NCBI RefSeq assembly: GCF_036588685.1
Contig: NC_086378.1
Span: 39,471,578 to 39,535,577, forward strand
Reading direction: 5' to 3'
DNA: 64,000 nucleotides
Source: Mytilus trossulus
Lineage: Eukaryota; Mollusca; Bivalvia; Mytilida; Mytilidae
This document shows positions 1 through 27,892 of this stretch, one piece after another. The notes under the pieces were generated by a model. The model saw nothing but the letters and a program-made list of their open reading frames with translations. It did not search any database and had not been told where the DNA came from. A program made the position numbers and the translations under genes. Numbering within the stretch: the first letter of the stretch is position 1; every line of letters begins with the position of its first letter.

Positions 1-2788
1 CATCGTAAGGCTACCCTGGTCAAGTCCTCTGCTGGTCTTCTTAGAACATGGCCAATCCATCTCCATCTTTTCTGCTTCAATAAAGTCTCCATGTTGTTGG
101 ATCCTGTTGTTTCATGGAGGTCTTTGTTGGTGATCTTACGAGGCCAGAATATCCTTAATATCTTTCTAAGGGAACCGTTGTGAAAACTGGAGTGCTTGTT
201 GATGTCTTTTTCTGTCATTCTCCAGCATTCCGCCCCATAAAGTAGCACTGCTAGTACACAACTGTTATATAATCTTATTTTGGTCTTCTTACTGATGTTG
301 CTTGACTTCCTGATGTGTCTTAGTTTTAAAAATGCAGTTCTTGCTTTTCCTATTCTGGCTCTGATGTCTTTGCTCCTCTTTCAGATGTTACTATGCTGCC
401 CAAGTAGGTGAAAGATGAAGTGCAGTCTAGGGGTGTTCCATTTAAATCTATTAAAGGAGGCTCTGTGGTATTAAGAGGCATGACTTCTGATTTCTTGATG
501 TTGATGTTTAATCCAATAAAACTTGCATTCTTTTGTAACTTTTGTCTTGCATGTGTGTTCCTAGATGCGACAATAAGGCCAGATCATCTGCATAGTCCAG
601 ATCTTCTAGGTAGTTAAAAAGAGTACACCTAATGCCTGTGTTGTTGCTGTTACTGATGGTGGAATTCATTACCCAATCGACAACTATAATGAATAGAAGG
701 GAAGACATAACACAGCCTTGTCTAACTCCAGATTTTACTAGAAAGCTGATGTCTGATGAAGTTCCCACAGTGCATCTGAATTCTGTATAGAACATTTTGA
801 TAAGTTGTACTATTTTTGCTGGTATTCCATAAGCTTTCTCTGTGTATGCTGTCAAAGGCTTTTTCAAAGTCTATAAAGTTGATTATTAATTGTCTCTGCC
901 ATTCTGTGCACTGTTCAATGATGTTTCGTAGCACAAATATGTGGTCACAACAACTCCTGCCTTTTCTAAAGCCTGCCTGTTCTTTTCTGAGTTTGTTATC
1001 AATTGCTGTTTTAATTCTGTCTATTAAGATTTTGGTGAAAATTTTGCTTGGGATTGGTAATAAGGTGATTCCTCTCCAGTTTTTGCAGTTTGTGAGATCA
1101 CCTTTCTTAGCCAGTCTTATGATGTTACCTTCTGACCAGTTTTTCGGTATCTTGATATTTTACCAAATCTTTTTGAATGGTGTATGAAGAATGTTTGCTG
1201 TTAAGGTTGGATCTGATTTAAATAGTTCTGCTGATAGTTTATCGTTTCCTGGAGCTTTATTGTTTTTAAGACTCTTTACTGCTTTGATAATTTCCGATCT
1301 TGATGGAATTTCTATATTTACTTCAAGGTCGTGCTCTGCTATGGGTATGTTTGCTGTTGTTTCTGGTTCTGGCCTATTTAATACTTCTTTGAAGTGCTCA
1401 TTCCATCTATTCTCTTGTTCTCTTTCAGATGTTATTAGATTACCCTGTTTGTCTTTTACTGGCATGTTGGTGTTTCTTTTTTGACAACAAAGTTTCTTCG
1501 TAATTTGGTAAAGGTCGCCCATTCTTTGCTCAGACGCAGCTTTTTCAGCCTCTAGAGCCAATCCCTCGATGAAATCTTTCTTATCTTTTCTGGTGGCTTT
1601 CTTAACGTCCTTGTTACAGTTAGAGTATTGGTCCCTTAGTCTGTCTTTTAGTCTATCAGAGTGAGTGTTGCAGATCTTTTTCTTTAGCTCTGTCCTGTTG
1701 TCAATCAGCGACCATGTCTCTTGTTTGATCAATTCTTTGTGCTTTTGGCGTTTGAAACTTAATATTTTTTCACTGGTCTTTTTAAACAGATCTTCCACTT
1801 CTTGCCATTGTTCATCTACTGTTTCACTTTCTTCAGTGTTGTTACTTTTTAGTTGTTCTTAGAGTTGAAAGCGATTCTTCGGTTCTAATTTGAAGTCATG
1901 GTTGGTTTTCCTGTGTCTGAGTTTCCCTGTGTCGAATCTCTGTACCCTGCAAGGTTCTGATGCTCTCATTAGTTTGAGTTTGATGTTTGCTGTGACAAGA
2001 TGATGGTCACTTCCAACATCAGCGCCTCGCCTTACTCTCACATCCTGTAAGGATCTCCTCTATTTGCCATTAATTGCTATGTGGTCGATCTGGTTTTTAT
2101 CTCTGCCTCCAGGTGATACCCAGGTCAGCTTATGGACATCCTTGTGTCGGAACAATGTTCCACCTATTACACGATTGTTCAGTCCACAGAAGTCTACTAG
2201 ATGTTCTTCATTTTCGTTCATGATCCCACAGCCATGTTTTCCCATTATTCTCTCAAAACCACTGTTGTCTTGCCGTAGTTTAGCATTAAAATCTCCCATG
2301 ATGATTGTTAGGTCTTTTTTGGGGATTTTCTCTATCTCAGCTTGAAGCATTTCATAAAATTCTATCTTAATTTCTTTATCAGCTTCATTTGTTGGAGAAT
2401 AGACTTGGATGATTGATGTCTTTATAGGTTTTGTATTTAGTATTGCTGTTATTATTCTTTCACTGACTGGATTATACTCAATGAGTGATTTAGAAGATGA
2501 TTTGTTGAGGATGATGGCAACTCCCCCCTGGTGTTTGTCATCGTTTCTACCAGAATATATGATCGTGTCTCCTGTATTTGTCAAGTTTTTGCCAAACCCT
2601 GTCCATCTACATTCACTTATACCTAATATGTGCAGCTTGTTTTCCTTCATTTCTCTTAACACTTGGGCTTGTTTTCCTGCCTCATACATGGTACGGACAT
2701 TCCAAAAACCCAATTTAAGTTTGGTTCTCGCATTCAGGATAATTTTCATGTGACTAGCTTCCTGCTGGCTTTCACTAGTCCCATTCAT
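1..2788 (-). pseudogene. LINE ORF2 remnant: endonuclease + reverse transcriptase
   Basis: The frame opens at 2788. The endonuclease domain shows WNVRTM, ISECRW, GDFNA and, further on, GSDHHLV; the reverse transcriptase shows KAPGNDKL, FIDFEKAFDS, GVRQGCVMS and the catalytic YADD at 583-594. The copy is dead. In-frame stops fall at 2060-2062 (where Trp would be expected), 1859-1861 and 1160-1162. The frame then changes between the FEKAFDS segment (open to about 840) and the KAYGIPAKIV segment (about 837 onward). Downstream of about 508 the frame is disturbed again before the RWRWIGHVLRR region near the left edge. Such an enzyme would nick chromosomal DNA and reverse transcribe its own RNA at the nick; this copy cannot make an intact protein. 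Many antisense open frames in this stretch are shadows. Confidence 0.85.
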
Positions 2789-3290
2789 ATGCGCAGAATT
2801 CTGCTGGTATTCTGATGTTACGAGACGAGTTAAATTTTTTGTAATCCTTGTTTCCGTAATCAGATGCTGTTTTATGAGTAGAGGAGATTACCCCCTAGCT
2901 CAACCTCAAACCTGGTGGACCAGGGTTATTTGTTTATGGTTTTCCTTCCAAAAGATAGATTCCTTCCTTGGCTTACGAGTCTGATCTACCCGTTGATTTT
3001 GATGTTAGAGTTTTCTTCTCTTAAGAAAGTTGCCTTAACCAGGCTGCGACCCTCTCCTGGCCGACTATTTTACCCATAGTTGGGGCAAGGTTAATGAGTG
3101 CTAGGGCGTGTCCACATACCAGTGGGCCTACACACTGCATTTCTGGGGCCCTTGCTGCTCCGAGATCCCCAACAGATTCGCCTGATTTATTGCAATCAGT
3201 TACCCGTGTGCTACCGCGGGGAGGCTACTGCTGAAGTCTTGATAATGTAGAGGCTATGTACTGGCAGGAAAGACTTACTCACTCGGCTTT
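1..3290 (-). mobile_element. Non-LTR retrotransposon (LINE), decayed, 3' end outside the window
   Basis: The minus strand carries, in order, a GC-richer untranslated leader (about 3290-2789), an endonuclease/exonuclease/phosphatase-type endonuclease domain, a linker, a reverse transcriptase and a C-terminal region. The C-terminal frame still reads WRMTEKDINK and RWRWIGHVLRR at the left edge, so the end of the ORF and the 3' tail lie left of base 1. Endonuclease before reverse transcriptase, with no gag-like frame and no LTRs, is the LINE layout. The style is that of the endonuclease-reverse transcriptase often mislabelled 'craniofacial development protein 2-like'. I do not assign a clade. The 5' boundary near 3290 is estimated from where the leader-like, GC-richer sequence gives way to AT-rich DNA; no target duplication was identified. 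Confidence 0.85.
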
Positions 3291-4166
3291 CTTTTCGCAA
3301 AAAATATTGCTAGCCAGCGGCATAAGACATCCAAAGAACAGTCCCATACACTAGACGCATAACATTACCCTGTGATGCACTACCATCACCAACACACCAT
3401 ATAATGCTATCCTTATCTGACATTCTGCAATGAACAGTAATACAGACTTTTCTTGGTGCCTTCAGCTGATTTTTTGTATGTGAGTCTACTATGATGAGTC
3501 ACAGATCCAAGATCATGTTTAGTTCGGCTGTACTGATTTTTGTGGAAATTAAGGGCATTGAAGGCAGAACATTTCATGAAAATAACACAAAAAGACTTTT
3601 TTTTTTTAAACACCTTCATATATATATAAAATGCTGATTTCTAGTATTTGAGTCTCCTATGATGAGTAACAGAATTTCTTTAAATTTGGGTTCTGCCCCA
3701 TTGATTTAAGAAATTAAAGTTAAGGGCTTTGGACTGAAAATTTCTACTCCTAAAAAGCTTTTTTTGCAAGCAAGGCCATTTGTGTCCTTTCTGGTTTTAC
3801 CCTTTTTTGTGTTTTGAACAACAACTATAGAAGATAAAGAGAAGCAAAAAAGGATAATGAATTTTTCAGCAATAAAAGATCAACATCCAAGAGGTTTTAT
3901 AGATCATTCATTGTTGAAGATTCACATACACCCTGTACCTTTAATATAGTAAGCTTTTAAAGGTCCTACCATGACAAAATTTTAAATAATTCAATCAAGA
4001 AAACCTAAGGCTAGAATTTAATACAAAATAACAGAAAGACCAAAGAAAGGTACCAAGAGTAATTGCAATTACTGAAAGCTAGTTCAAAGCCAATTACAAC
4101 TAAAAATATTAAGGTAAACTTTGGTAAAAAAAAACGATAAATATTTTAATAATTTTAATCCATTTA
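3291..4166. other. METTL9 3' flank with a degenerate duplicated segment
   Basis: No coding exon is visible. Two diverged copies of a roughly 130-150 bp segment lie at about 3478-3610 and 3640-3760. Both contain a GAGTC..CTATGATGAGT core followed by a stretch running to AAATTAAG/TTAAGGGC. The rest is AT-rich unique sequence and probably includes the METTL9 3' UTR on the minus strand. Confidence 0.4.

Positions 4167-4168
<2 letters not shown>
4145..4168 (-). promoter_or_regulatory. Candidate polyadenylation signals of METTL9
   Basis: On the minus strand AATAAA overlaps the stop codon at 4163-4168. ATTAAA variants follow at 4154-4159 and 4145-4150. I saw no further AATAAA down to about 3600. 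A signal overlapping the stop would give an unusually short 3' UTR, so the ATTAAA copies or a more distant signal may be the ones used. Confidence 0.3.
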
Positions 4169-19701
<15,533 letters not shown>

Positions 19702-20070
19702 GAAATATTATGGACAAATATTACTGACTTTTATATTTGTCTATCTCTACGTTATCGTTTTACATATTATGCTATCTTTTAAAGTCTAGATCAGTAAAAT
19801 TGTCTGAATCAAAACAATAAGGCATGCCAAACAATAACCATGGCCAGCTGACTGAGCTGGCAAAACACATCTTCCGGTGTAAACGAAATGTGTATTCTCC
19901 CCTTTTTAGAAGTTTTGCAGCGGAAAATTTCAAATGAAAACTAAGCATATGAAGATATAGGTTGGTCCCCTCTGTAAAACATTCAGTGATATAAACAAAT
20001 AAACAGATATTGTCAAGAATTTCAATAACGTCCGAGAAAAAGACGAATGAAGATATGATGATTATATAGA
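19702..20070. other. METTL9 upstream region
   Basis: This is the sequence immediately 5' of the METTL9 start on the minus strand and should hold its 5' UTR and promoter. A TATA-like ATATAAAAGTC (minus strand, about 19724-19735) is visible. There is no CpG-rich block. A 100-codon minus-strand open frame (20074-19772) has no recognisable domain and I do not call it a gene. Confidence 0.35.
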
Positions 20071-20276
20071 CCAAGGATTTGTATAGTCACAAATCATTGT
20101 ATAGACTTGGCAAAATTTTCAGCATCATTGTTATAAAGAAACATATGTGATACCAGTTCTAATCTAGGACATGTATTCCTTAGATTGGTAATTCCAAAGA
20201 TTTGTATAGTTATACAAATCCTTGTAAATTCTTTTCACTTCAAATGATTTTTTTGCAAGGATTTGTACAAATCCTT
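20071..20276. repeat. Cluster of palindromes built on GGATTTGTA
   Basis: Three related inverted sequences: an imperfect one at 20071-20110 (CCAAGG...CTTGG ends), a near-perfect one at 20199-20220 (GATTTGTATA, 2-base centre, TATACAAATC) and a perfect 20-bp palindrome at 20257-20276 (AAGGATTTGTACAAATCCTT). All share GATTTGTA. They lie 370-575 bp upstream of the METTL9 start codon. Confidence 0.85.
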
Positions 20277-20402
20277 CAATTTTTGTAAGTTTATATTTTT
20301 CTGGCACATATCATTTGCGTTTTTTTTGCCAATAACACGATAGGAAATTTGCACATTACATTTTTTATCATATGTTTTGTGAGGATGGGTATGAGGGGCC
20401 CT

Positions 20403-20660
20403 AATCCCGAAATCCCGAGCTTAAAACACGAAATCACGAAATCTCGAGCTTAAAAATACGAAATCCCGAAATCCCGAGCTTAAAAACACGAAATCCCGAA
20501 ATCCCGAGCTTAAAAACACGAAATCCCGAAATCCCGGGCTTAAAAACACGAAATCCTGAAATCCCGTGCTTAATGACACAAAATCCCGAGCTCTCGAAAT
20601 TCGAAAAAAAGAATTCCCGGATCCCAAAAGGGTCAATCCCGAAATCCCGAGCTTAAAAAC
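20403..20660. repeat. 30-bp minisatellite (CCCGAAATCCCGAGC type)
   Basis: Five full 30-bp units start at 20431, 20461, 20491, 20521 and 20551. Each contains AAATCCCGAAATCCCGAGCT followed by TAAAAACACG. Partial units lie at 20403-20430 and 20637-20660, separated by a degenerate stretch. Within each unit CCCGAAAT is itself doubled. Confidence 0.92.
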
Positions 20661-20880
20661 ACCCGATCCTGGAGTCCGATAAAGGTCCTATCCCCCCTCT
20701 TTTGTAGTAAATACAGTAGTTTTGCATATTTAATAAATAGCCTGCTGTTGAATCCATATCGCGCAAAATATGGATTATGTTTTTTAGCCCAAAAAAGGTC
20801 CCAAAATGTTTTCGTCTCGCTCCACTCGGCAATATTTGTAATATTCGCCCCCTTTCCAAATTGCTGGATCCGCCCCTGCA
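20661..20880 (-). repeat. Dispersed repeat fragment (GGGGCGGATCC type)
   Basis: On the minus strand it begins GGGGCGGATCCAGCAATTTG and contains GCGAGACGAAAACATTTTGG and CTTTTTTGGGCTAAAAAACA, matching 17785-17900 on the other strand. It runs directly into the 30-bp minisatellite. Confidence 0.7.
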
Positions 20881-21904
20881 CTCATACCACTAAAAATATA
20901 GGAAGTAACCCCCGGGATAAATATACTGTTCCCGAATTGACCAGACATTTGCGCTTTTTACCTCTACTCTTCAACAATCAATATCGAGTAACGTAAATAA
21001 ATTCAATTTGAATGTGTCGTTAGTAACTTAGATAGTTCACATTGCCACAGTCTTAAACACTGATAAGAAAATCGAATAGTATAGCGCGAACATACATGTC
21101 AACTGTTCCTAGCTTATAGAGACAAGTACAGGAAAAATATATCTGTTACGATTGATTTTTATTGTATACTGTTCGCCCGTTGTTAAATTCAATCTCTAAT
21201 TTGTTTGTTTTTACTTTTATAACAGGACAATTCTAAAAATCTGAGTTGTTCCTGAAGTAAAGCACAAAACGGTTGACGTGAGAGCCTTGGAAAGGAGTCA
21301 ATGGCAAAAGTCTACAGATTGCCCGACAGCAATCGTATCCCAAAAATGATAGAATTTGTTCATACTTTGCCACAACATAGTATGTATTGTGATATGTTTA
21401 AAAATATAATAAAATGATAGGTCACCGAGCATTTTCTGAAGCTACAGGTTGGGACAAAATGACAAGTTGAAAAAACATCAATGTGATTAAAAAATAAATT
21501 AAATGATAGAATTGTAAAATCAATACGAGAAGATATTTTTATAAAATGCTTTCAGACAATCAAAAGAAAAAATAGGGTCACCGTACGTTTTTTCTTGCTT
21601 AAATATGAAATAGCAAAATTTCAACAAGATTCCTTCAACCGTGAAATGCACTATTTCAGAGTCACCTCCCTTTAACTTAACATTAAAAATCAAGCAAAAA
21701 TAATCAATGCGTGTAACAAGAGTGCACACGCTGAAATGTCTCGCCTTCTTTACTAACTAGTGTAGACTGTACTTTGACCTATAATGGTTTACTTTTATAA
21801 ATTGTGATTTGTATGGAGAGTTGTCTCATTGGAACTCATACCACATCTTCCGATACTAGTATCTATTTATATCATGTTGATAGTCCTAAATTGAAAGCTT
21901 TCAC
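20881..21904. other. Unique AT-rich sequence with two repeat scraps
   Basis: About 21725-21750 (AGAGTGCACACGCTGAAATG) resembles the start of a repeat seen at 57055. About 21776-21856 is a second copy of the fragment in METTL9 intron 2. Otherwise I see nothing. Confidence 0.5.
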
Positions 21905-23085
21905 TTCAACTATTACATTAACTTAACATGATCCAAGAAAATGTGGTCAAAGTCATACAAACGAGAAATACATTTACACCTAACAATCATTCAATACACT
22001 AAATGTAGTTGACCTATTGCTTATAGTTTCTAAGAAACAGCCTTATCCAAAAAAACTATACATTGACCAATACACCATGATATTGAGGTCAAGGTCAGAT
22101 AAACTATGCCAGGCAGACATGTAAAGCTTACAACCCTTCGATACAAAAAATATAGTTGAACTATTGCTTACAGTTTAAAAAACCCCAGACCGAAACACAT
22201 AAACTTAACGCTATGCAAGAACCGTGAAAATAGAATAAAAAGGTGAAATAAAACTGCGAGACTGACATGTTCATCATTGAATATGCCCATACACCAAATA
22301 AAGTTACCCTTTTTGCTTATAGTATTAGTAAAAAAGATCAAAACTTAACTTTTACCACTGAACCATGAAAATAATGTCAAGATTGACACCTGCCAGTTGG
22401 AAAATCAAATGAACACCTTACAATTATTCCATACACCAAATACAGTAGACCTATTGCATATATGACCATATATTATAGTAGTATAAAAAACTAGATCAAA
22501 ATACAAAAACTTAACTATAACCACTGAACCATGAAAATGAGGTCAAGGTCAGATGGCACATTCCAGTTGGAAATGTACACCCTTTACAATCCTTCCATAC
22601 ACCAAATATACTATACCTATTGCTTATATTATCTAAGATATGGACTTGACCACCAAAACCAGAGACATATATACACATATATATGTCTCTGCCAAAACTT
22701 AACCTTGTTCACTGATCCATAAAATGAGATCGAGGTTGAAAACTGTGTGACGGGCATGAGGACCTTGCAAGGTATATATAAACACATACCAAATATAATT
22801 TTCCTATTACTCATAATAAGAGAGGAATTAACATTACAAAATATTTTTTTTCAAGTAGTCATTGAACCATGAAAATGAGGTCAAGGACAATGGACATGTG
22901 AGTGTGATGTGACAGACGGAAACTTCGAAACTTAAGGCATCCATGTACAAAGTATGAAGCATCCAAGTTTCCACCTTCTAAAATATCAAGCGTTTAAGAA
23001 CTTTTATAGGGGATCTAACAAAGCCGCCGCCGGAGCACTGTCCCTATGCCGAGCTTTCTGCGACAAGAGGCACAGGCTAGACAAA
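21905..23085. repeat. R3 dispersed repeat with internal modules of about 140 bp
   Basis: Successive modules carry CACTGAACCATGAAAATGAG, GTCAAGGTCAG, CATTCCATACACCAAATA and CTATTGCTTATAGT. The right end is GAGCTTTCTGCGACAAGAGG followed by GGCTAGACAA. A 13-bp-stem perfect hairpin occurs inside. Other copies are at 36975-43640 and 57540-59620, both broken by insertions. Confidence 0.8.
22661..22690. repeat. Perfect 13-bp-stem hairpin inside R3
   Basis: AGAGACATATATA, loop CACA, then TATATATGTCTCT. The matching position in the R3 copy at 39480-39530 lacks it, so it arose within this copy. Confidence 0.9.
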
Positions 23086-26050
23086 TATACTAATATTTAT
23101 AAGTTAACATCTTAACAATTTGTTCTTTTAAAGGAAAATTCACATTAGTTATGTGCATTCCTGCATCAAATTTTGCTTACTTGATTTGAAATCTTGACCT
23201 TAGTATCTCTGTTATTTACAATCCAAGACGGCGAAAGACATCAATACTACCTCGTGTACGTTAGATAACTCTAGTATCGTCCGACGTTTCAATACAATGA
23301 TCAATATAATTCTTTCATGGTGAGATAAATAGAAAAAAGTAAGAGAGCACGGAAACCGCCATAACCGAAAAAGAGATTGAAGTATTATGTCTGATAAAAG
23401 TAGTTTTTTTTTTTAAATTTCTAGATAAACCAGTCGCATCTTATATTAGAATATACATCCTATCCTCTAGCCCCTTGCATCAGCCTTGGTTTCTAAGACA
23501 AACTGTTGTATATACGTAATGGTGTGTAGACAAACTCGTGTTAAAACTTCCTTTTTTGTTGATTTTTTATATTACAGTTTAGAGAAATGTAAGCATCTGG
23601 GTACCATATTTAAAGCGTGCTATTCTAATATTTATCGAATGTGTATTCTTTTTTATTTCAGCAACATCAACTTTCTTACATTATATATTACATCCAGACT
23701 GTATACAGTGATTGATTAAAAATCAGATCTTAGTTGCCCACACGAGGATTAAAGATTGAAACAGAACTATTGCAATTGTATTACGCCACATCTTTATCAA
23801 ATTTTGTATATTTAGGAAGACACACAGTACAATACAGAATTACCTATTAATGATAAATTAAGGTTGAAAAATGGTTCGTTGTGCAAGTAGAGATCAGGAA
23901 CCGTGAATTATGGCTTAAATCGCAATACCAATGAAACATTTTAAAATTGAATTTGATATAGATAATTTTTGGATGCAAGACTATCTATAATTACGATTTG
24001 ATTTGGCCCCATCAATCGCAGGCTTAATTTCACATCACTATACATTAAGAAAAGCTATGATTGTCATCCCCGGGGAAGCGACGGTAATTAATCAGATGAC
24101 AAAGGTTCCCGTAATTACGGATCTTTCATTTACGAATGATCTGTTTTGCTTTTGAATAATCCCTTCATTTCCATCATTTTATGACTTTTGTTTCAAGCTT
24201 TGCATAACAACATCCCCTGGCCATCTAAAACTCGGCCAATGTGTTTTACGGAGGGCGTAAATTACATCATTTTTCATTAAAAACAATAGTTTACTTCGTT
24301 AGTCTACCTTGTTGGACTCTGATTGTGAATTAACAGGGAGCATTTCATTTATGTTGTTCTGGAATTCCATAGAAAATCCAACATTAATGTAGGAGAAATG
24401 AGACAATTAACGAAAATAAATTTATCTATTTCATTCGATTTTTACCAATTACGCGAACCACTGAAGCTATTATCATATGGTATTCACCACAAAAATTCAC
24501 AATTATTAAGATAGATTGAGTTGAAATTCCAAATTACGCCGATAATGCGTTGTATAAAATTCCCCAATTAAGTCTTATTTTGAAAATATGATATAATTAA
24601 ACAGTCTAAGAAAACACTATCCCTAAATCAAATATGGTCTGATTCATGTGATTATTTTTCATTTAAGAAATCCATTTGTAATTGTTGTGTATTTGTCTTT
24701 CCATCACCAATAACAACAAAACACGGCAACTAGTAATTGTGATTTTGCTACGTGGTCATCTTAGAATGCTTTAATTGTTATTCATAATGTGAAAAATAAA
24801 TCTCCGTTATTTTCATATCTAATACATTAACATAACAGAACAAAAGACATTGCAGTTAAGTAGAAATAGTGCCATAATGATAGTGATACTGCTTTTCTAA
24901 TTTTAATGTCCTTGCTCAAATCATTGGCCATCCCTTTGATTGCTGGACTTTATACGTACAGTTTTTCATTGCGTGTATTAATTTTAGTTAATATATGTGG
25001 TCTAGAAGTGTAAAGGGGAAGTGGGTGGGCAAGTAAACTTGTTTAGACCACAACATAATGTGCCTGTACCAAAGAAGACATGTGTTCGTTGTCGCCGTGT
25101 TGTTTTTTGTTTGTAGTCGTTTGTTGAATCGCTCGAGCATCACTGAGTTATGATAAGTGTATATCATTTCCCTCACAGAATATAAGAGATTGTAGCTAGG
25201 TATAGAAATAGTGTATTTCGGATACTGCTTCCTAAATTGTAATTTCCTTACTCAAATTAGTGGCCATCCTACAATCGACAAAGTTCGTCTAACAACACCG
25301 AATACTCAGAATAGCCCAAATTCATGTCACAACTTAATGTAGTATATTTTTACAAGAAAATGCAACAAATCATAACAGAACTTTAGTATATTATTTTAAA
25401 ACGCGAACAAATTCTATTTCAAGTTATTTTTAAATTATCCAATATACTTGGCAGATATCCTGGTAGAAAATTTAAAAAGAATGTCACTCTTTTTCCTCCC
25501 TTTCTTCTGTATTCACCTCGATTTTGTACAAAATAATTTTCTAGCAGAATATGATAATATACTAGTATTAAAAGTGGCTGCGAAAACCAGAATCATTATA
25601 TTGAGACCGTTAAACTTGATTTAACCCGAAGAATTTCTTTTGTTATTGTTTTGCATAATATATAGTAAGAAATTCTTAAACTTTGTATTTCAAATCAATT
25701 GAAAGCATAGTGAAGACGGACAGGGAATACACTTTAATAATTGATTCTAATTGTTGCAGTTCCTCCTGTGGTAATGATGTTTTTCGTATACAAAAAAGTC
25801 TTTTATAAATACCGAACTCCCTAGTAAATTTCAACCCCTAAAAAGTAAAATCACAAAAATACTGAACTCCAAGGAAAATTAAAAAAACGGAATTTTCCGA
25901 ATCAAATGTCAAAATCAAAAGCTCAAACACATCAAATGAATGGATAACAACAGTCATATTTCTGACTTGGTACATGATTTTTCTTTTGTAGAAATAGTGG
26001 TTTTATAGCTAGCTTAACCTCTCACTTGTATGACAGTCGCATCGAATGTT
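23086..26050. other. Unique AT-rich non-coding sequence
   Basis: No exon-like frame with splice signals and no known repeat. The part at about 24050-24850 is dense in TAATTA-type motifs, including a perfect palindrome CCGTAATTACGG at 24109-24120. It could be regulatory, but nothing in the sequence proves it. Confidence 0.4.
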
Positions 26051-27295
26051 ATCATATTGACAACGATGTGTGATCAAAACATACATACACAATAGGTAAA
26101 AATGTCAAAAATAGGGATACGTCAGTAAAAATTATGTTATGATTTTAATCACTATAAAAACAAACAAATACGTAACAAAGAAGCACAAAAAAGTTTATAG
26201 ACAAAGCACATCAGCAAAAATGAGAGTCTAGAAAACAAGATTTATCATAGAACAATAACACAATGACGGGATGTTTAAGTAGAGGGGCATGTCATATGTA
26301 TCAAATAAATAAAAAAGGCATAAAGACAAATCAAATAAGCAAAATTGAAAGAAATTGGTACAAAAGTTATCATAGAACAATGACACAATGACGGGATAAA
26401 TAATTACAGAGTCACGTCTGATATAACCAAAACAGACTAACAAGTAAAAGTTATATCCATAAAGACAATTAAATGAATAATATAACTTATTAACACGATA
26501 AACAACACCAGTACCCAGAATCTATACTTAAAATCTATCGTGTACTATTTGTGAAGTTGATACGGAATAGTTATCAACAAGGTCTTGGTATCTTCCGATG
26601 AACTTTTTTAGAAAAAAAACCGATACGTTCTTTGACATGGTTCATCAACTTTCTACTCAGACACTGGTAACGTTTTACAAAGTCTAAGTAGAAGCTGCAA
26701 GCTCTTGAATACAGAAAAAGTTGGGAAATGTATATAAATAAAGGCAACAGTAGTATACCGCTGTTCAAAACTCGTAAATCTATGGACAAAAACCAAGATC
26801 GGGGTACAAAACCAAAACTGAGGGAAACGCATAAAATATAAGAGGAGAACAACGACACAACATTAAAATGTAACACACACAGAAACGGACTAATCATTAG
26901 ACAAAATCCGAGAATAACAAATATAACATCAAAACCAAATACATGTACATAAATTTTTAATAGAATGGACCGTGACACGTCTTATATAGTAATGTGAATT
27001 CACACTCAAACACAAGAGAGAAAAAAACCGACACAACGGAAACACAACGTTAAAATGTAACACACACAGAAACGAATTATGATATAACAATGGCCATATT
27101 CCTGATTGGTACAGGACATTTTTAAAAGAAACAATGGTGGGTTGAATCTGGTTTTGTGGCATGCCAAACCTCTCACTTTAATGGCAATGACAAATATAAC
27201 ATTAAAATGACAACATAATATTATAGGACTACAATACAAATAAAAAGGAGAACATATTAGACAAAGAAACACATGAATAATAGCTTATAAAACGC
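26051..27295. repeat. Dispersed repeat cluster with CACAATGACGGGAT and TAACACACACAGAAACG modules
   Basis: ATAGAACAAT...CACAATGACGGGAT occurs at about 26247 and 26372. ACATTAAAATGTAACACACA...AGAAACG occurs at about 26860 and again at about 27050. I recognise the style from bivalve repeats but not a named family. The long minus-strand open frames here (26574-26978 and 26929-27272) overlap each other in different frames and look like chance. Confidence 0.6.
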
Positions 27296-27299
27296 ATTA

Positions 27300-27500
27300 G
27301 GTTTAAAATTCAATACGCCAGAAACGCGCCTCGTCCACACAAGACTTACCAGTGACGCCAAGATATAAAAGTTCGAAAGTCAAAACAAGTACAAAGTTGT
27401 ACAGTACTGAGGATCAAAAGTTAAAAAAAAGGTTATGCCAAATACGGCTAGGGTTTTCTGCTTGGGATAAGGACATCCTTATTATTTAGAACAATTTATG
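27300..27500 (-). mobile_element. R10 SINE-like repeat, 3' part
   Basis: On the minus strand it reads CAAATAC... GATCCTCAGTACTGTACAAC ... TTGTACTTG ... GCGTCACTGGTAAGTCTTGT ... CTGGCGTATT. It is a diverged copy of the sequence at 30643-30945. Confidence 0.65.
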
Positions 27501-27739
27501 CTATTGCAAACAGTTAATTTTATCAAATGAACATAAAAGATATACATGCTAAAACTGAAGTATTAACTAATTACAGAAAACAACACCCGGATACATTACA
27601 TAAACCAACACAAAAAATAGACACGTATGCAGGTGAATTTGGTATATTGCTAAAGTGAGGGAAATTGATAGTTCCAAAATCAAAATCGTTTGGCATAGAT
27701 TCTGGTACTGAGATGACTGTGTATGTCAAATTCAAGGTA
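27501..27739. other. Short unique sequence
   Basis: AT-rich, nothing recognised. Confidence 0.5.
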
Positions 27740-27892
27740 TAAGGCAGCAACCATTTAATTTTCAGGGGGGGGGGGGGTCTATGGATTTTTTCTGGACAAA
27801 TTTGGCGAAAAACAATGAAAAACAAACTTTTTTCTAAAAAAAAATCAATAGCCCCCCCTTTCCACCCCAGAAAATCAATTGGTTGCTGCTTA
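27740..27892. mobile_element. R8 foldback MITE with poly-G/poly-C arms
   Basis: The left end TAAGGCAGCAACCATTTAAT followed by a G run and the right end CCCC...AATTGGTTGCTGCTTA are inverted copies. Total about 153 bp. A second copy is at 62900-63147. Confidence 0.8.

Noticed and set aside
816-1484. Plus-strand open frames of 123 and 97 codons
   Set aside because: Antisense shadows of the minus-strand LINE reverse transcriptase.
2064-2753. Plus-strand frames of 93 and 114 codons
   Set aside because: Antisense shadows of the LINE endonuclease domain.
19772-20074. 100-codon minus-strand frame upstream of METTL9
   Set aside because: No recognisable domain, no splice or conservation evidence, and the METTL9 start with a hydrophobic leader lies downstream.
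26574-27272. Overlapping minus-strand frames of 134, 77 and 88 codons
   Set aside because: Cysteine- and serine-rich chance frames on a dispersed repeat cluster, in different registers.
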